NCBI GenBank assembly: GCA_039030335.1
Contig: JBCCEJ010000015.1
Coordinates: 18,643-82,642, forward strand
Length of the DNA stretch: 64,000 nt
Origin: JBCCEJ01 sp039030335
GTDB lineage: Bacteria > Pseudomonadota > Gammaproteobacteria > HK1
Direction of reading: 5' to 3'
The notes beneath the pieces are model-generated. The model saw only the letters and a program-made list of their open reading frames with translations, did no database searches and had not been told where the DNA came from. Both the position numbers and the translations under genes were made by a program. Of the stretch, positions 9,169 to 17,956 are shown in pieces (position 1 is the first letter of the stretch; each line of letters opens with the position of its first letter).

Positions 9169-9669
9169 TCACTCGCTGATGACAGACGCCGTGTTGATCA
9201 CGATATCTTCCTTTGGCACATCGTTGTGCATGCCGCGCGACCCGGTCGGCACGTCGGTCATCTGGTCGACCACGTCCATGCCGGCGGACACCTTGCCGAA
9301 CACGCAGTAACCCCAGCCCTGGCGGGTCGGTGCGCTGAAGTTCAGGAACTCGTTGTCTTCTACATTGATGAAGAACTGGGCACTGGCCGAGTGTGGGTCC
9401 TGAGTCCGCGCCATCGCGAGTGTGCCGACGTTGTTCTTGAGGCCGTTGTCCGCCTCGTTCTTGACCGGCGCGCGCGTGCTCTTTTGGTCCATGTCGGCGG
9501 TGAAGCCGCCGCCTTGCACCATGAATCCGGGGATTACGCGATGGAAGATGGTGCCGTCGTAGTGCCCGTCTTGCACGTACTGGACGAAGTTCTGCACCGT
9601 CTCGGGCGCTTTGTCGGCGTCGAGTTCGATATCGATGTCACCAAGGTTGGTCGAAAGTCGTACATGCAT
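9169..9669 (-). CDS. ppiB: Cytoplasmic peptidyl-prolyl cis-trans isomerase B (cyclophilin)
   Basis: A 166-residue cyclophilin with no signal peptide. Active-site segments FHRVIPGFMVQGGG, MARTQDPHSASAQFFINV and GWGYCVFGKV are all present. It catalyses proline isomerisation during protein folding in the cytoplasm. It starts 5 bases after the stop of the exported paralogue and 32 bases before lpxH. Confidence 0.93.
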   Translation of the reverse strand: MHVRLSTNLGDIDIELDADKAPETVQNFVQYVQDGHYDGTIFHRVIPGFMVQGGGFTADMDQKSTRAPVKNEADNGLKNNVGTLAMARTQDPHSASAQFFINVEDNEFLNFSAPTRQGWGYCVFGKVSAGMDVVDQMTDVPTGSRGMHNDVPKEDIVINTASVISE

Positions 9670-9674
9670 GGCGT

Positions 9675-10271
9675 TCAGCCTCCTTCGGGCTCGATGATCT
9701 CAGCCTTCTCGACTACCACGGTCCGAGTTGGCAAATTCTGGAAGAATCCGCTGGGCGCGGTCGGAATGCTGCGAATGCGGTCGACCACATCCATACCTTC
9801 AGTGACGCTCCCGAATACCGCGTAGCCCCAACCACGGCGAGTCTTGTTCTTGTGGTTCAAAAACCCGTTGTCAACGACGTTGATGAAGAACTGCGCCGTC
9901 GCGGAGTGCGGATCGCTGGTCCGCGCCATGGCGACCGTTCCCCGAGCGTTTCTGAGTCCGTTGTAGGCTTCATTCGGCACTGGCTGCCCGAGCGCTTCCT
10001 TGCGCTGGAGGTCCGATGAGAAGCCGCCGCCTTGCACCATGAAGTTGGCGATAACGCGGTGAAAGATGGTCCCATCGTAATGACCGGACTGAACATAGCC
10101 GAGAAAGTTAGCCACCGTGGCCGGCGCCCTTTTCCCGTCGAGGGTCAGCACGAATACACCTTCCGATGTGGTTACGCGCACCTGCGGCTGCGCGGCGGCG
10201 AGCTTTGCCGGCATCCCGAGGCAGCAGGCGAGAACCAGTGAGACGAGCGGTACAAAGCGCGAAAGGGTCAT
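9675..10271 (-). CDS. Exported cyclophilin (PpiA-type peptidyl-prolyl isomerase)
   Basis: About 198 residues. From ATG 10271 the protein opens with MTLSRF, a hydrophobic core rich in Leu/Val, and an AKLAAAQP cleavage region, so it is periplasmic. An open frame continues upstream to 10487 but that part has no signal-like or family-like sequence. The cyclophilin domain follows with FHRVIANFMVQGGGF, MARTSDPHSATAQFFINV and RRGWGYAVFGSV. It is a close paralogue of the downstream ppiB. The two genes look like a tandem duplication in which one copy gained a signal peptide. Confidence 0.88.
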   Translation of the reverse strand: MTLSRFVPLVSLVLACCLGMPAKLAAAQPQVRVTTSEGVFVLTLDGKRAPATVANFLGYVQSGHYDGTIFHRVIANFMVQGGGFSSDLQRKEALGQPVPNEAYNGLRNARGTVAMARTSDPHSATAQFFINVVDNGFLNHKNKTRRGWGYAVFGSVTEGMDVVDRIRSIPTAPSGFFQNLPTRTVVVEKAEIIEPEGG

Positions 10272-10660
10272 ACGAAATGCGGCCCTTGAAGCATCTGTCA
10301 AACCGCGCATGATACGCGCAACTGCCGTCCGATTCATGGGCGGTGCCGCTACTTTCAAACCCGCCTTGCGGCAGACATCGCCTGGGCCGTGAATGCGCCA
10401 TGCGCCTCGACCTTCGGCGTCACGACCCCGCTCGAGAGCCGTTCTCGAGCCGGCGCACCCAACTGATGGGAGTACAAACAGCGACAATAGTCCGATGCCA
10501 GGAACCCAGCCATGATGTCAGGCCCCAACTTGACGCTCCCATGGTGGGCCTTTAACATTTCCGCTCTTCGCATGGCGAAGCTTGTCAGTCGGTGGCTCGG
10601 CCTCAGAAACCGCCGAGCTGATGACGGTCAAAGCGGCGCCCATTCGTTCGATGGCTGCTA
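10272..10660. other. Intergenic region upstream of the tRNA operon
   Basis: This 389-base stretch separates the divergent ppiA start from tRNA-Pro. It carries a strong plus-strand promoter (10530-10558). I see no protein here: the short open frames show no family signature, and the long upstream extension of the ppiA frame is not credible as protein. Confidence 0.5.
10530..10558 (+). promoter_or_regulatory. Sigma-70 promoter of the tRNA operon
   Basis: TTGACG at 10530-10535 and TAACAT at 10553-10558 are separated by exactly 17 bases. Transcription would start near 10565, about 95 bases upstream of tRNA-Pro. This matches a stable-RNA operon with a short processed leader, and it is the best sigma-70 match I noticed upstream of the cluster. 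Confidence 0.65.
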
Positions 10661-10737
10661 CGGGGCATGGCGCAGTTTGGTAGCGCACCTGCTTTGGGAG
10701 CAGGGGGTCGGGGGTTCGAATCCCTCTGCCCCGACCA
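10661..10737 (+). tRNA. tRNA-Pro (anticodon TGG)
   Basis: A 77-base cloverleaf. The acceptor stem CGGGGCA pairs with TGCCCCG, followed by A and an encoded CCA. The anticodon loop reads CTTTGGGA with TGG at the anticodon. The T-arm contains GGGTTCGAATCCC. It is the first of three tRNAs in one unit. Confidence 0.97.
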
Positions 10738-10843
10738 ACTCGAAGCCGACTTCATTTGCACCTGTCAGCTCGAGTGATCAGGGCGGCGGCATGGCCGTTC
10801 GAATGTTGGCGGCCATCGGATGAAAGCGGTCCCGGTCAAACGA

Positions 10844-10920
10844 GCGCCTGTAGCTCAACCGGATAGAGCATCGGCCTTCTAAGCCGAGGGTTGCAGGTTC
10901 GAGTCCTGCCGGGCGCGCCA
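10844..10920 (+). tRNA. tRNA-Arg (anticodon TCT)
   Basis: A 77-base cloverleaf. The acceptor GCGCCTG pairs with CGGGCGC (one G-T pair), then G and an encoded CCA. The anticodon stem TCGGC/GCCGA closes a CTTCTAA loop, so the anticodon is TCT. It is the second gene of the Pro-Arg-His cluster. Confidence 0.97.
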
Positions 10921-10966
10921 ATCCATGCGAGGAAGTCGCGCGAAGGCGCGGCGCTACAAGTTCACT

Positions 10967-11043
10967 GGTGAGCGTAGCTCAGTTGGTAGAGCGCCGGTTT
11001 GTGGTACCGGTGGTCGTGGGTTCGAGTCCCATCGTTCACCCCA
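10967..11043 (+). tRNA. tRNA-His (anticodon GTG)
   Basis: A 77-base cloverleaf including the histidine-specific extra G at -1 (base 10967) facing C73 (base 11040), then encoded CCA. The anticodon stem CCGGT/ACCGG closes TTGTGGT with GTG. The order Pro-Arg-His is a common gammaproteobacterial cluster; a tRNA-Leu that often follows is not here, and a terminator comes instead. Confidence 0.97.
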
Positions 11044-11057
11044 AACTCATGCAGGAG

Positions 11058-11082
11058 AGCCACCCGGCGAGGTGGCTTTTTT
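11058..11082 (+). terminator. Rho-independent terminator of the tRNA operon
   Basis: GCCACC at 11059-11064 pairs with GGTGGC at 11071-11076 around a 6-base loop, followed directly by six T residues. It lies 15 bases after tRNA-His and ends the Pro-Arg-His transcript. Confidence 0.88.
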
Positions 11083-11173
11083 GTGCCTGCTGCCAACCGA
11101 CCGGGCAGGAGCGTGGACGCGCTACGGCGATGCCGTGATAATCCGCGCGTGTTGAACCGGGGAGCCGCCACGC

Positions 11174-12553
11174 TTGCTCTTCAATACCCAGGTCTTCCTG
11201 CTCGCGTTCCTGCCGGTTGCGTTATTCGGCTTTTACCTGCTGATCGATCGACCTGCACTCAGGGCCTGGTGGCTGATCGGCGTTTCCTTGTACTTCTACG
11301 GGTACTGGGAGCCACGGCTGCTGCCGCTTCTGGTCGCTTCGATCCTGCTCAACTGGCTGTTGGCAATCGCGTTCGTCCGGTGGCGCTTCGGGTGGTTGCT
11401 ACCTGTCGGTATCGCTTCGAATCTTGCCCTGCTCGGCGTGTTCAAGTACGCGGATTTCTTCGCCAGTTCGCTCGCCGCGTTCACCCCGCTCGAGCACGGC
11501 AGCTTCAACATAATCCTGCCGCTTGGCATCAGCTTCTTCACGTTTCAGCAGATTTCGTACCTGGCTGACTTAAGCCGCGGCGCCGCACCGCGGTATGGTC
11601 TGCGCGAATACGCACTCTATGTGAGTTTCTTTCCTCAACTGATCGCGGGCCCGATCGTCCGACACAATCAGATCATCGACCAGTACGCGTTGGACCCGCG
11701 GCGCGACGGCGCGTCCCAACGGGTGGCGCAAGGCGTGCTACTGCTGGTGCTCGGCCTCGCCAAGAAGCTACTGCTCGCTGACGAGGCGGCTGAGTTTGCC
11801 GATCCTATCTTCGCAGCCGTAGGGCCCGGTGTGAGCGTGGCACCTGAATCAGCCTGGATCGGTCTGCTGGCCTTTACTCTTCAGATCTACTTCGACTTCT
11901 CTGGCTATTCCGATATGGCCATCGGCCTTGCACTGCTATTTGGTCTGAGCCTGCCAGTCAACTTCAATGCGCCTTATCGCGCCGTTTCGGTTAGTGATTT
12001 CTGGCGCCGCTGGCATATCACGCTATCGGAGTTCCTGCGCGACTATCTCTACATTCCGTTGGGCGGCAACCGGCATGGGCAGGCACGCCTGGCGCTGGCC
12101 TTGTTGGCGACCATGCTGCTCGGCGGGCTGTGGCATGGCGCGGCGTGGACCTTCGTCGGCTGGGGCGCATTGCACGGCCTTGCGCTCGTTGCGGCTCACG
12201 GTTGGCGGCGCACCGGAATCAAGTGTCCGGATGCGCTCGGATGGGTGTTGACGCTCGTCGTCGTGATGGCCGCCTGGGTTTTGTTCAGAGCCCCCGACTT
12301 CGAGAGCGCAGCGTGGTTCTATGCTTCGCTCTGGCCCTGGCATGCGGGTGTGGCCGTGACTGGCCTCGACAGCCTGTGGGTGCTGTACGTCGGTGCGCTG
12401 CTGGCGACGCTCGGGCCAACCAGCCAGTCGCTCGCGCACGAGTGGCTCAGGCCGCGCCGTTGGCAGGCCGTTGCGACTGGCGTTGCGCTGACATTTTTAA
12501 TCCTGGCTGCCGGTGGACTGCGCAGTGAAGAATTCATCTACTTCCAGTTCTGA
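11174..12553 (+). CDS. MBOAT-family membrane-bound O-acyltransferase (AlgI-like)
   Basis: A 459-residue polytopic membrane protein. It begins MLFNTQVFLLAFLPV, the usual opening of bacterial MBOATs, which supports the TTG start. The two family histidines are present: H281 in FWRRWHITLSEFLRDYLYIPLGG and H321 in GGLWHGAAW. AlgI-type proteins pass an acyl group across the inner membrane to a periplasmic partner that acylates a polysaccharide. The gene overlaps the next one, an SGNH-like protein, which is the expected partner. The polysaccharide itself is unknown. Confidence 0.9.
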   Translation: MLFNTQVFLLAFLPVALFGFYLLIDRPALRAWWLIGVSLYFYGYWEPRLLPLLVASILLNWLLAIAFVRWRFGWLLPVGIASNLALLGVFKYADFFASSLAAFTPLEHGSFNIILPLGISFFTFQQISYLADLSRGAAPRYGLREYALYVSFFPQLIAGPIVRHNQIIDQYALDPRRDGASQRVAQGVLLLVLGLAKKLLLADEAAEFADPIFAAVGPGVSVAPESAWIGLLAFTLQIYFDFSGYSDMAIGLALLFGLSLPVNFNAPYRAVSVSDFWRRWHITLSEFLRDYLYIPLGGNRHGQARLALALLATMLLGGLWHGAAWTFVGWGALHGLALVAAHGWRRTGIKCPDALGWVLTLVVVMAAWVLFRAPDFESAAWFYASLWPWHAGVAVTGLDSLWVLYVGALLATLGPTSQSLAHEWLRPRRWQAVATGVALTFLILAAGGLRSEEFIYFQF

Positions 12554-13679
12554 CACCGCCGGCGACGGCGGAACCGTCAGACCGAGCCGCGTACAAGATG
12601 CGGCAGATGCCAGTGCCTGCGCCCGTACACCGGACCCCTGGCGCGCTTTCCTGCGGTGGACTGCTGCAGCGTTTGGCGCCACGTTCGCGACGCTCGCTGT
12701 ATTCATTGTCGTACTCGACCCTCACGATCATCTGCTGATCGCCCCGACATTCGAGCGCGCGCCGATCAATTCGAACCAGCGCTACTCCTATCCCGCCGTC
12801 GCGCGGTCGGAACAGTTCGACTCCGTTGTGATCGGCACGTCGACGGCACGGCTACTGAAACCTTCACGACTCGACCCTGAACTGGGTGGGCGGTTTGCCA
12901 ACCTGTCGATGAACAGCGCCACCTCCTATGAGCAAGGTCGGCTGTTGGATCTGTTCCTGCGCTCGCGTGCCGAGGTTCACACGGTTCTGTTTGGCGTCGA
13001 TTCGGTCTGGTGTGAGCGTAACGCTTCGCCCGTTCGGTACACCCCCCGTCCGTTTCCGGAATGGCTCTACGACGACGATCCCTGGAACGATCTCCTACAT
13101 GTCCTGAACGGGCCGACACTCGAGCAGGCCGTCCGGCAACTGCAGTTTCAACTGGGCCGGCGAGAGCCGCGATTCGGGCTCGATGGTTACCGCACATTCC
13201 TGCCACCACCCGGGGAGTACGACCTCGGCAAGGCGCGGCGAAACCTCTATGGCGGGGACGGCACGCCGCGACCACGGGAAGGAGCGTCCGGTCCTCTGTC
13301 CGATACCGAACGCACTGAGGCGGTGTACGGCGCGCTTCGCAACATGCAGGGCGCGCTGGCTGCCGTGCCGGCCAAAGCCCGGATCATCTTCTGGCTGGTG
13401 CCCTACCATCATCATCACCTGGGGGCGCCCGGCAGCAAGCGACTCGCCTGGCTCGATGACTGCAAACAGCGCATTGTGCAGCTGGCTGCCTCGCGGCCTA
13501 ACACGGTTGTCCTCGACATGATGTTCAGGTCGCCGTTGACCAGTGAGGATGCCAACTACTGGGATCCGCTGCACTTCTCCGAATCCGTTGCGGATAGCTT
13601 GCCAGGCCTGTTTCGACTGGCGATCGAAGACGGTATGCCCGGGAAGTCGATAAAGCGCCTGCTCCCGCGCGGCTCCTGA
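12513..13679 (+). CDS. SGNH-like periplasmic partner of the MBOAT acyltransferase
   Basis: A 388-residue protein with an N-terminal membrane anchor (about residues 48-68) and a periplasmic SGNH/DltD/AlgX-like domain. Supporting sequence: VVIGTSTARL for block I (Ser in GTST) and YWDPLHFSE near the C-terminus for the catalytic Asp/His of block V. Such proteins take the acyl group delivered by the MBOAT and transfer it to a sugar. GTG 12513 or GTG 12525 can start it; both lie inside the MBOAT gene, an overlap of 29-41 bases that implies translational coupling. Confidence 0.72.
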   Translation: MDCAVKNSSTSSSDTAGDGGTVRPSRVQDAADASACARTPDPWRAFLRWTAAAFGATFATLAVFIVVLDPHDHLLIAPTFERAPINSNQRYSYPAVARSEQFDSVVIGTSTARLLKPSRLDPELGGRFANLSMNSATSYEQGRLLDLFLRSRAEVHTVLFGVDSVWCERNASPVRYTPRPFPEWLYDDDPWNDLLHVLNGPTLEQAVRQLQFQLGRREPRFGLDGYRTFLPPPGEYDLGKARRNLYGGDGTPRPREGASGPLSDTERTEAVYGALRNMQGALAAVPAKARIIFWLVPYHHHHLGAPGSKRLAWLDDCKQRIVQLAASRPNTVVLDMMFRSPLTSEDANYWDPLHFSESVADSLPGLFRLAIEDGMPGKSIKRLLPRGS

Positions 13680-13688
13680 ACGTGGTGC

Positions 13689-14549
13689 TCAGATTCCGGC
13701 CAGCTCGGACAGCATGTGTTTGGCGTTCTCTAGATCCCCTTCGGCTGTAACCGGTTGGATGCACACATGCGTAGCACCAGCCTGACGATGAGCGTTGATC
13801 CGGGCTTCGATGGCCTTGCGGTCGCCCCAGGCCACCATGGCGTTCAGGAAACGGCGGTTACCTCCATCAGCCAGCTCGTTCTCACTGAAGCCGAGGCGGA
13901 GCCAGTTGTTGCGATAGTTTGGTAACGGCATGTAACGCGATAATTCGCGTTTGGCCCATTCGTGGGCAACGCTGTCGTCGGTTTCCATACACACTTTCTG
14001 TTCAACGACCAGAATCGCTTTCGGACCAACTCTCTCACGCGCCATTGCCGTGTGTTCAGGCGTCACGTTGTACGGGATGGCACCGCGGCTAAGCTCCGCG
14101 GACAGGTCGAGCATGCGCGGCCCGAGCGCGGCGATCATCACTTGCAAATCTGCAGGATCGTCTTGCCCTTCGCGAATGGCTTCGAGGTACTGGCGCATCG
14201 TCGCGACGGGCTTGCCGTAATGGTGACCACGAAAACGCTCGACCATCGGGATGTGCGACACACCGAGACCCAGTACATAGCGTCCGCCGGAGATACGCGA
14301 CAGGGTATTGAGGCCGTTGCGCGCGGCGACGGCATCGCGTGCGTAGATGTTGGCGATGGCCGTGCCGATAGTGAGGCTCGTGGTGTGACTCAGCAAAAAG
14401 GCACCAAACGACATGGCCTCGTAACCCATCGCCTCCGAGTGCCACAGCGCGCCATAGCCCTGTTGCTCGATATGGCCGATGAAGTCGATCCATTGTTCGG
14501 GTGAAAGTTTGTCGGCGGCGTACCAGACGCCCAGTTGTCCGAGGTTCAT
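13689..14549 (-). CDS. LLM-class flavin/F420-dependent oxidoreductase (TIGR03620-like)
   Basis: A 286-residue luciferase-like monooxygenase-fold protein from ATG 14549. It opens NLGQLGVWYAADKLSPEQ, followed by GYGALWHSEAMGYEA, GTAIANIYARDAVA, and GGRYVLGLGVSHIPMVERFRGHHYGKP. This pattern resembles the subfamily annotated as F420-dependent in mycobacteria. Whether the cofactor here is F420 or FMN cannot be told. The frame stays open to 14708, but the extension would overlap the divergent LLM gene and has no family similarity. Confidence 0.75.
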   Translation of the reverse strand: MNLGQLGVWYAADKLSPEQWIDFIGHIEQQGYGALWHSEAMGYEAMSFGAFLLSHTTSLTIGTAIANIYARDAVAARNGLNTLSRISGGRYVLGLGVSHIPMVERFRGHHYGKPVATMRQYLEAIREGQDDPADLQVMIAALGPRMLDLSAELSRGAIPYNVTPEHTAMARERVGPKAILVVEQKVCMETDDSVAHEWAKRELSRYMPLPNYRNNWLRLGFSENELADGGNRRFLNAMVAWGDRKAIEARINAHRQAGATHVCIQPVTAEGDLENAKHMLSELAGI

Positions 14550-14663
14550 CGTTTTGCAGTCCCGCGGTTGTCGTGGATTAGCGGCGGTTTGAAGGCTTGA
14601 CGGCACGGCTCGGCACCCATCAGGGTAGTGCAGCCCTGATGGTGTGACTTGAGGTCCGTGACG

Positions 14664-15692
14664 ATGAGCCAACGATTGCGTTTTGGCATGCTGCTGCCCG
14701 TGGAGCATGTGCCTGGAGACGATATCCAGAAGCGCTTTGCTAATCTACTCGAAGCTGCCCGGCTGGCCGAGCAGGCAGGATTCAGCTACCTGGACGCGCC
14801 GCAGCATTACCTCGCGTCTCCATCTCAGTATCTGCACTGCATTCCGCTACTGGCTCGCGTGGCCGCTGATGTAACGACCATGCAGCTTTGCACGAACATC
14901 ATCCAGCTTACGCTGCACAACCCGGTTCAAATCGCCGAGGAGCTGGCCACGCTGGACGTGATCACCGGAGGGCGGCTCGTCGTAGGGTTCGGACGCGGCT
15001 ACCGGGAAGACGAGTTTCAGGCTTTTGGAATACCGGAAGGAAGGCGGCTTGGCCGCTTTCTGGAAGCGTTCGAAATCGTGCGACGGTTGTGGCGTGACGA
15101 GTCGGTTACATTTGACGGCGTGCACTTCAAGTTGCACGACGCTTCCATCGGAATCCGGCCGATTCAGCCGGGAGGTCCCGCGGTCATGCTGGCGGCCAGT
15201 GGCGACAAGATGATCTCGCGTGCCGCGACGATGGCTGATGGTTGGTCCGCCGTTGGTCATGCCACGCTGGACGTGCTGGCGCGCCAGGCGGAGGTCTACC
15301 GCGAAGCGGTAACAGCCGCCGGGCGGCCTTTCCCACCCCCGCATTATCGACTTGCACTCGAGACGTTCGTCGCGGAAACCCGCGAACAGGCGGAGGCGCG
15401 GGCGTTTCCGCACGTGGCGCGCAAGTATGCTGGCTACAAGAGCTGGGGACAGGACGACGAATTACCCGAGGGCCAAACCTTCGACTTGCCGATCGAGGAG
15501 CTTCAGGCTGGTCGGTTCAATATTGGCGATGTCGAATCGGTCACCAATCGCATACTGGAATATCATCGCGCAATGCAGATGACGGAGATGGGTGTGCGCC
15601 TTTTCTGGGGCGGCATGGACCAGCGGGATTACCTGCGGGCGATCGAGTTGATGGGCGAGAAGGTCATTCCGGCCGTCAACGCGGCGCTATAG
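14664..15692 (+). CDS. LLM-class flavin-dependent oxidoreductase
   Basis: A 342-residue bacterial luciferase-fold protein. Typical features are RFGMLLPVEH, GFSYLDAPQHY, NIIQLTLHNPVQIAEELATLDVITGGRLVVGFGRGY, and a C-terminal RFNIGDVESV segment. It is a paralogue of the gene at 22462-23490: both contain KY-x2-Y-x2-WGQD and a conserved RF-x-IG. The reaction is probably flavin-dependent oxidation of a small organic substrate. ATG 14664 is chosen over TTG 14649. Its stop overlaps the converging enolase-superfamily gene by 6 bases. Confidence 0.85.
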   Translation: MSQRLRFGMLLPVEHVPGDDIQKRFANLLEAARLAEQAGFSYLDAPQHYLASPSQYLHCIPLLARVAADVTTMQLCTNIIQLTLHNPVQIAEELATLDVITGGRLVVGFGRGYREDEFQAFGIPEGRRLGRFLEAFEIVRRLWRDESVTFDGVHFKLHDASIGIRPIQPGGPAVMLAASGDKMISRAATMADGWSAVGHATLDVLARQAEVYREAVTAAGRPFPPPHYRLALETFVAETREQAEARAFPHVARKYAGYKSWGQDDELPEGQTFDLPIEELQAGRFNIGDVESVTNRILEYHRAMQMTEMGVRLFWGGMDQRDYLRAIELMGEKVIPAVNAAL

Positions 15693-16808
15693 GCCGATGG
15701 CGTGCTGATCCGCGATCGGTTGGTTCCATGCGAGCCCGAGGCCCGGGCGCGCGTTGAGGTGGAGGGCACCGTCGCGAATCTCCTCCGTGCCGTGGGTCAG
15801 CGCCGCTCTATGTGGCCATTCCTGGTACTGAAACTCGAGATGCTCGAATACGGTTGAGCCCGCCATCGCGTGCGCACTCGCGAGCGTGCCCACCGGCCCG
15901 CGTGGGTTGTGCGGCGCTACGCGCACCTGGTATTGCGCAGCGAGCGGGGTCAGTGCGTGCAACTCTGTGATGCCGCCGAAGTAGCGGACATCGGGCATCA
16001 CCACATCGAGCAGGCCGCGATCCAGAAATGGCATTAAATCGCGCGTCCCGCGCGCAGTTTCTCCGCCGACCAGCGATGCCTGTCCGTGCGCTCGGAGCGT
16101 CGTCCAGCCGTCGAGATCCGCATACGGCAGCGGGTCCTCGAACCAGTCGACCCGGGAGGGTTCGACCCGACGCAGGAAGGCGAGTGCGTTGTGTACTGAC
16201 AGTCGCCAGTGGCAGTCGACCATCAATTGGCGGTCGAAGCCGATGGCATCGCGTACGGCCTCCACGCGCGCGCATGCCATCGCCAGGGCTTCGCGCCCGG
16301 CCCGTGTGCGGGCGTTGGCACGTGTAAGCCCGTCGAACGGCGCGATCTTGATCCCTTCGAAGCCGTCCGTGGCCGCAGCGCTGGCGCGTTTGGCAAATCC
16401 TTCCGGAGTGCGCTCGCGCGTGCCGCGGTTGATGTTCGCGTACAACGCAAGCCGTCGGTGCAACGTGGGGCCAAGTGCCGCGTAAACCGGCGCGCTGAGC
16501 ACCTGTCCGCGGAGGTCCCACAAGGCCTGGTCGAGTGCCGCGTGCACGGTGGATTCGAGTAGCCCGGTAGGACGTTCGTGCGCCAGCGCGGGTTGGGGAA
16601 GGACGATGTCTTGAACCGGCTGCCCAATCCACGGAGCCGCTGCGTTCTCAACGGCACGCGCGACCACCGCCTCTGCGCCGCCGAGCATGTTCTCGCCGCG
16701 TCCGACCAGCCCGGCCTCGGCTTCCAGTACCACAAACGACCATGTCGTTTTCTCATCGACGTGGATCAGTTCGGTACGGACAGAACGCAAACGGGGCTTC
16801 GATGACAT
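15687..16808 (-). CDS. Enolase-superfamily enzyme (mandelate racemase/muconate lactonizing type)
   Basis: A 373-residue protein with capping domain and TIM barrel. Metal ligands are visible as VDCHW (Asp), WFEDPL (Glu) and GGE (Glu). The second-strand lysine region reads GIKIAPFD, and APHNPRGP supplies a histidine late in the barrel. This points to an acid-sugar dehydratase or related alpha-proton abstraction activity rather than to enolase itself; the substrate is not known. It converges on an LLM oxidoreductase gene with a 6-base overlap of the two ends. Confidence 0.82.
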   Translation of the reverse strand: MSSKPRLRSVRTELIHVDEKTTWSFVVLEAEAGLVGRGENMLGGAEAVVARAVENAAAPWIGQPVQDIVLPQPALAHERPTGLLESTVHAALDQALWDLRGQVLSAPVYAALGPTLHRRLALYANINRGTRERTPEGFAKRASAAATDGFEGIKIAPFDGLTRANARTRAGREALAMACARVEAVRDAIGFDRQLMVDCHWRLSVHNALAFLRRVEPSRVDWFEDPLPYADLDGWTTLRAHGQASLVGGETARGTRDLMPFLDRGLLDVVMPDVRYFGGITELHALTPLAAQYQVRVAPHNPRGPVGTLASAHAMAGSTVFEHLEFQYQEWPHRAALTHGTEEIRDGALHLNARPGLGLAWNQPIADQHAIGL

Positions 16809-16942
16809 GATGCGCTACGCCTGCGGCGCCTCTGAACTGAGCAATTCAGGTCAGTCTACCGCCGGTTGGCCGCATCTGTCCGAAGTCGTAATCGCCGCCG
16901 GGCTCAGGCGACGGATGACCGCAGGTGTCCCCATACGCACCC

Positions 16943-16977
16943 GAAAATGCAAACGGCCAGCTTGCGCTGGCCGTTTG
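16943..16977 (-). terminator. Terminator of the PEP-CTERM protein gene
   Basis: A perfect 11-base inverted repeat (16950-16960 with 16967-16977, arms CAAACGGCCAG and its complement) around a 6-base loop. Read on the minus strand it is followed by GCATTTTC, a short T run. It lies 46 bases after the stop of the PEP-CTERM gene. Confidence 0.7.
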
Positions 16978-17023
16978 TACCGATCATTGGCACGGCGAGC
17001 TCGCCGTGCGCAAAGCCTGCCTA

Positions 17024-17956
17024 TCAGCCGCGACGGCGACGCATCCGCAGACCGAAGAGGCTGAGGGCGACCAGTGCCAGCGTGCCCGGTGCAGACACCT
17101 GCGGGTCACCGCCACCGCCGGTCGGAGAATCACCAACCAGATTGTCAATCGCGCCGGAACCGTTGAAGGTCACTTTGGCCTTCACGACGTTTTCGTAGCC
17201 CGCGCCGCCGTTGAAGACGAGGCGCGCGGCACCGTTATCGCCGGTTTCAGGGAAGTGCACGCAGGCAAAGAAGCCGTCTTCGTCCCAGAAATCGATGCGC
17301 GCAGCCTGCTCGGAACCGTCTTCGATGTCGAAGACGTCGATCGAGAACAGCGTGGCTGGGCTGTCGAATTCGAAGATTATCTGACCAATGGTGTTGGAAC
17401 CGCTCGCGAACTCATCGTCCGGATGTGTGCAGATGCCGTCGTAGCAGCCCGGGAAGCGCGCCAGGTCGCTGCCGCCGCTCTGGAAGTTTTCCTGGACGAT
17501 GGCGATGTTGCCCGGCATCTGTAGCTGCGCAGCCGTCTGTGCGTCTGCCAGTACGCCGCCGTCGTGCTGCGCCATCGTCTGATTGTCGTATGTGTAGACT
17601 TTGAACGGCCCTTCGAACGGCGATTCGAGGTCGGAGTCGCGTGTCGGGTGCTCGCGGGAATCAAATACGACGGCGAACTCCGAAGTGGTGGAACCCGACG
17701 TGTTGTTGTAAGCCCGAATTTCCATCGCCGGGCCAATCGGATTACCGGGCGTGCCAGTTGCGTACGGACCCGTCGTCGGCGCAGAGGCAGACCAGTCGGG
17801 GAAGCCGGATGCCTGCTCGATGTTCAGCACCTGCCCGTGCACCATCGTGTTGCCGTTGATGTCGGATTCGAAATCGACGGTCCAGGCGTGTGCCGAGAGG
17901 CTGGCGCCCAGTAAGGCTGCAGTCCCGAGCACTGTTGCCAGATTCTTATGCATCAT
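17024..17956 (-). CDS. Exported protein with PEP-CTERM-type C-terminal sorting signal
   Basis: A 310-residue surface or secreted protein. It has a signal peptide (residues 1-24, ending SAHA), a beta-rich Asp/Gly/Asn-rich body with two Cys residues near CYDGIC, and a C-terminal tripartite tail: SAPGT, a hydrophobic helix, then RMRRRRG. That is the layout of PEP-CTERM signals cut by exosortase, although the classic PEP triplet is replaced by APG. The start pair ATG 17956/17953 follows a GGAGA site 9 bases upstream. A sigma-54 promoter sits at 18021-18036. prsT, another member of this system, is the divergent neighbour. The body domain is not one I can name. Confidence 0.8.
   Translation of the reverse strand: MMHKNLATVLGTAALLGASLSAHAWTVDFESDINGNTMVHGQVLNIEQASGFPDWSASAPTTGPYATGTPGNPIGPAMEIRAYNNTSGSTTSEFAVVFDSREHPTRDSDLESPFEGPFKVYTYDNQTMAQHDGGVLADAQTAAQLQMPGNIAIVQENFQSGGSDLARFPGCYDGICTHPDDEFASGSNTIGQIIFEFDSPATLFSIDVFDIEDGSEQAARIDFWDEDGFFACVHFPETGDNGAARLVFNGGAGYENVVKAKVTFNGSGAIDNLVGDSPTGGGGDPQVSAPGTLALVALSLFGLRMRRRRG

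Noticed and set aside
10512..11171. Open frames across the three tRNA genes on both strands
   Set aside because: They are read through tRNA sequence and lack ribosome sites and family signatures.
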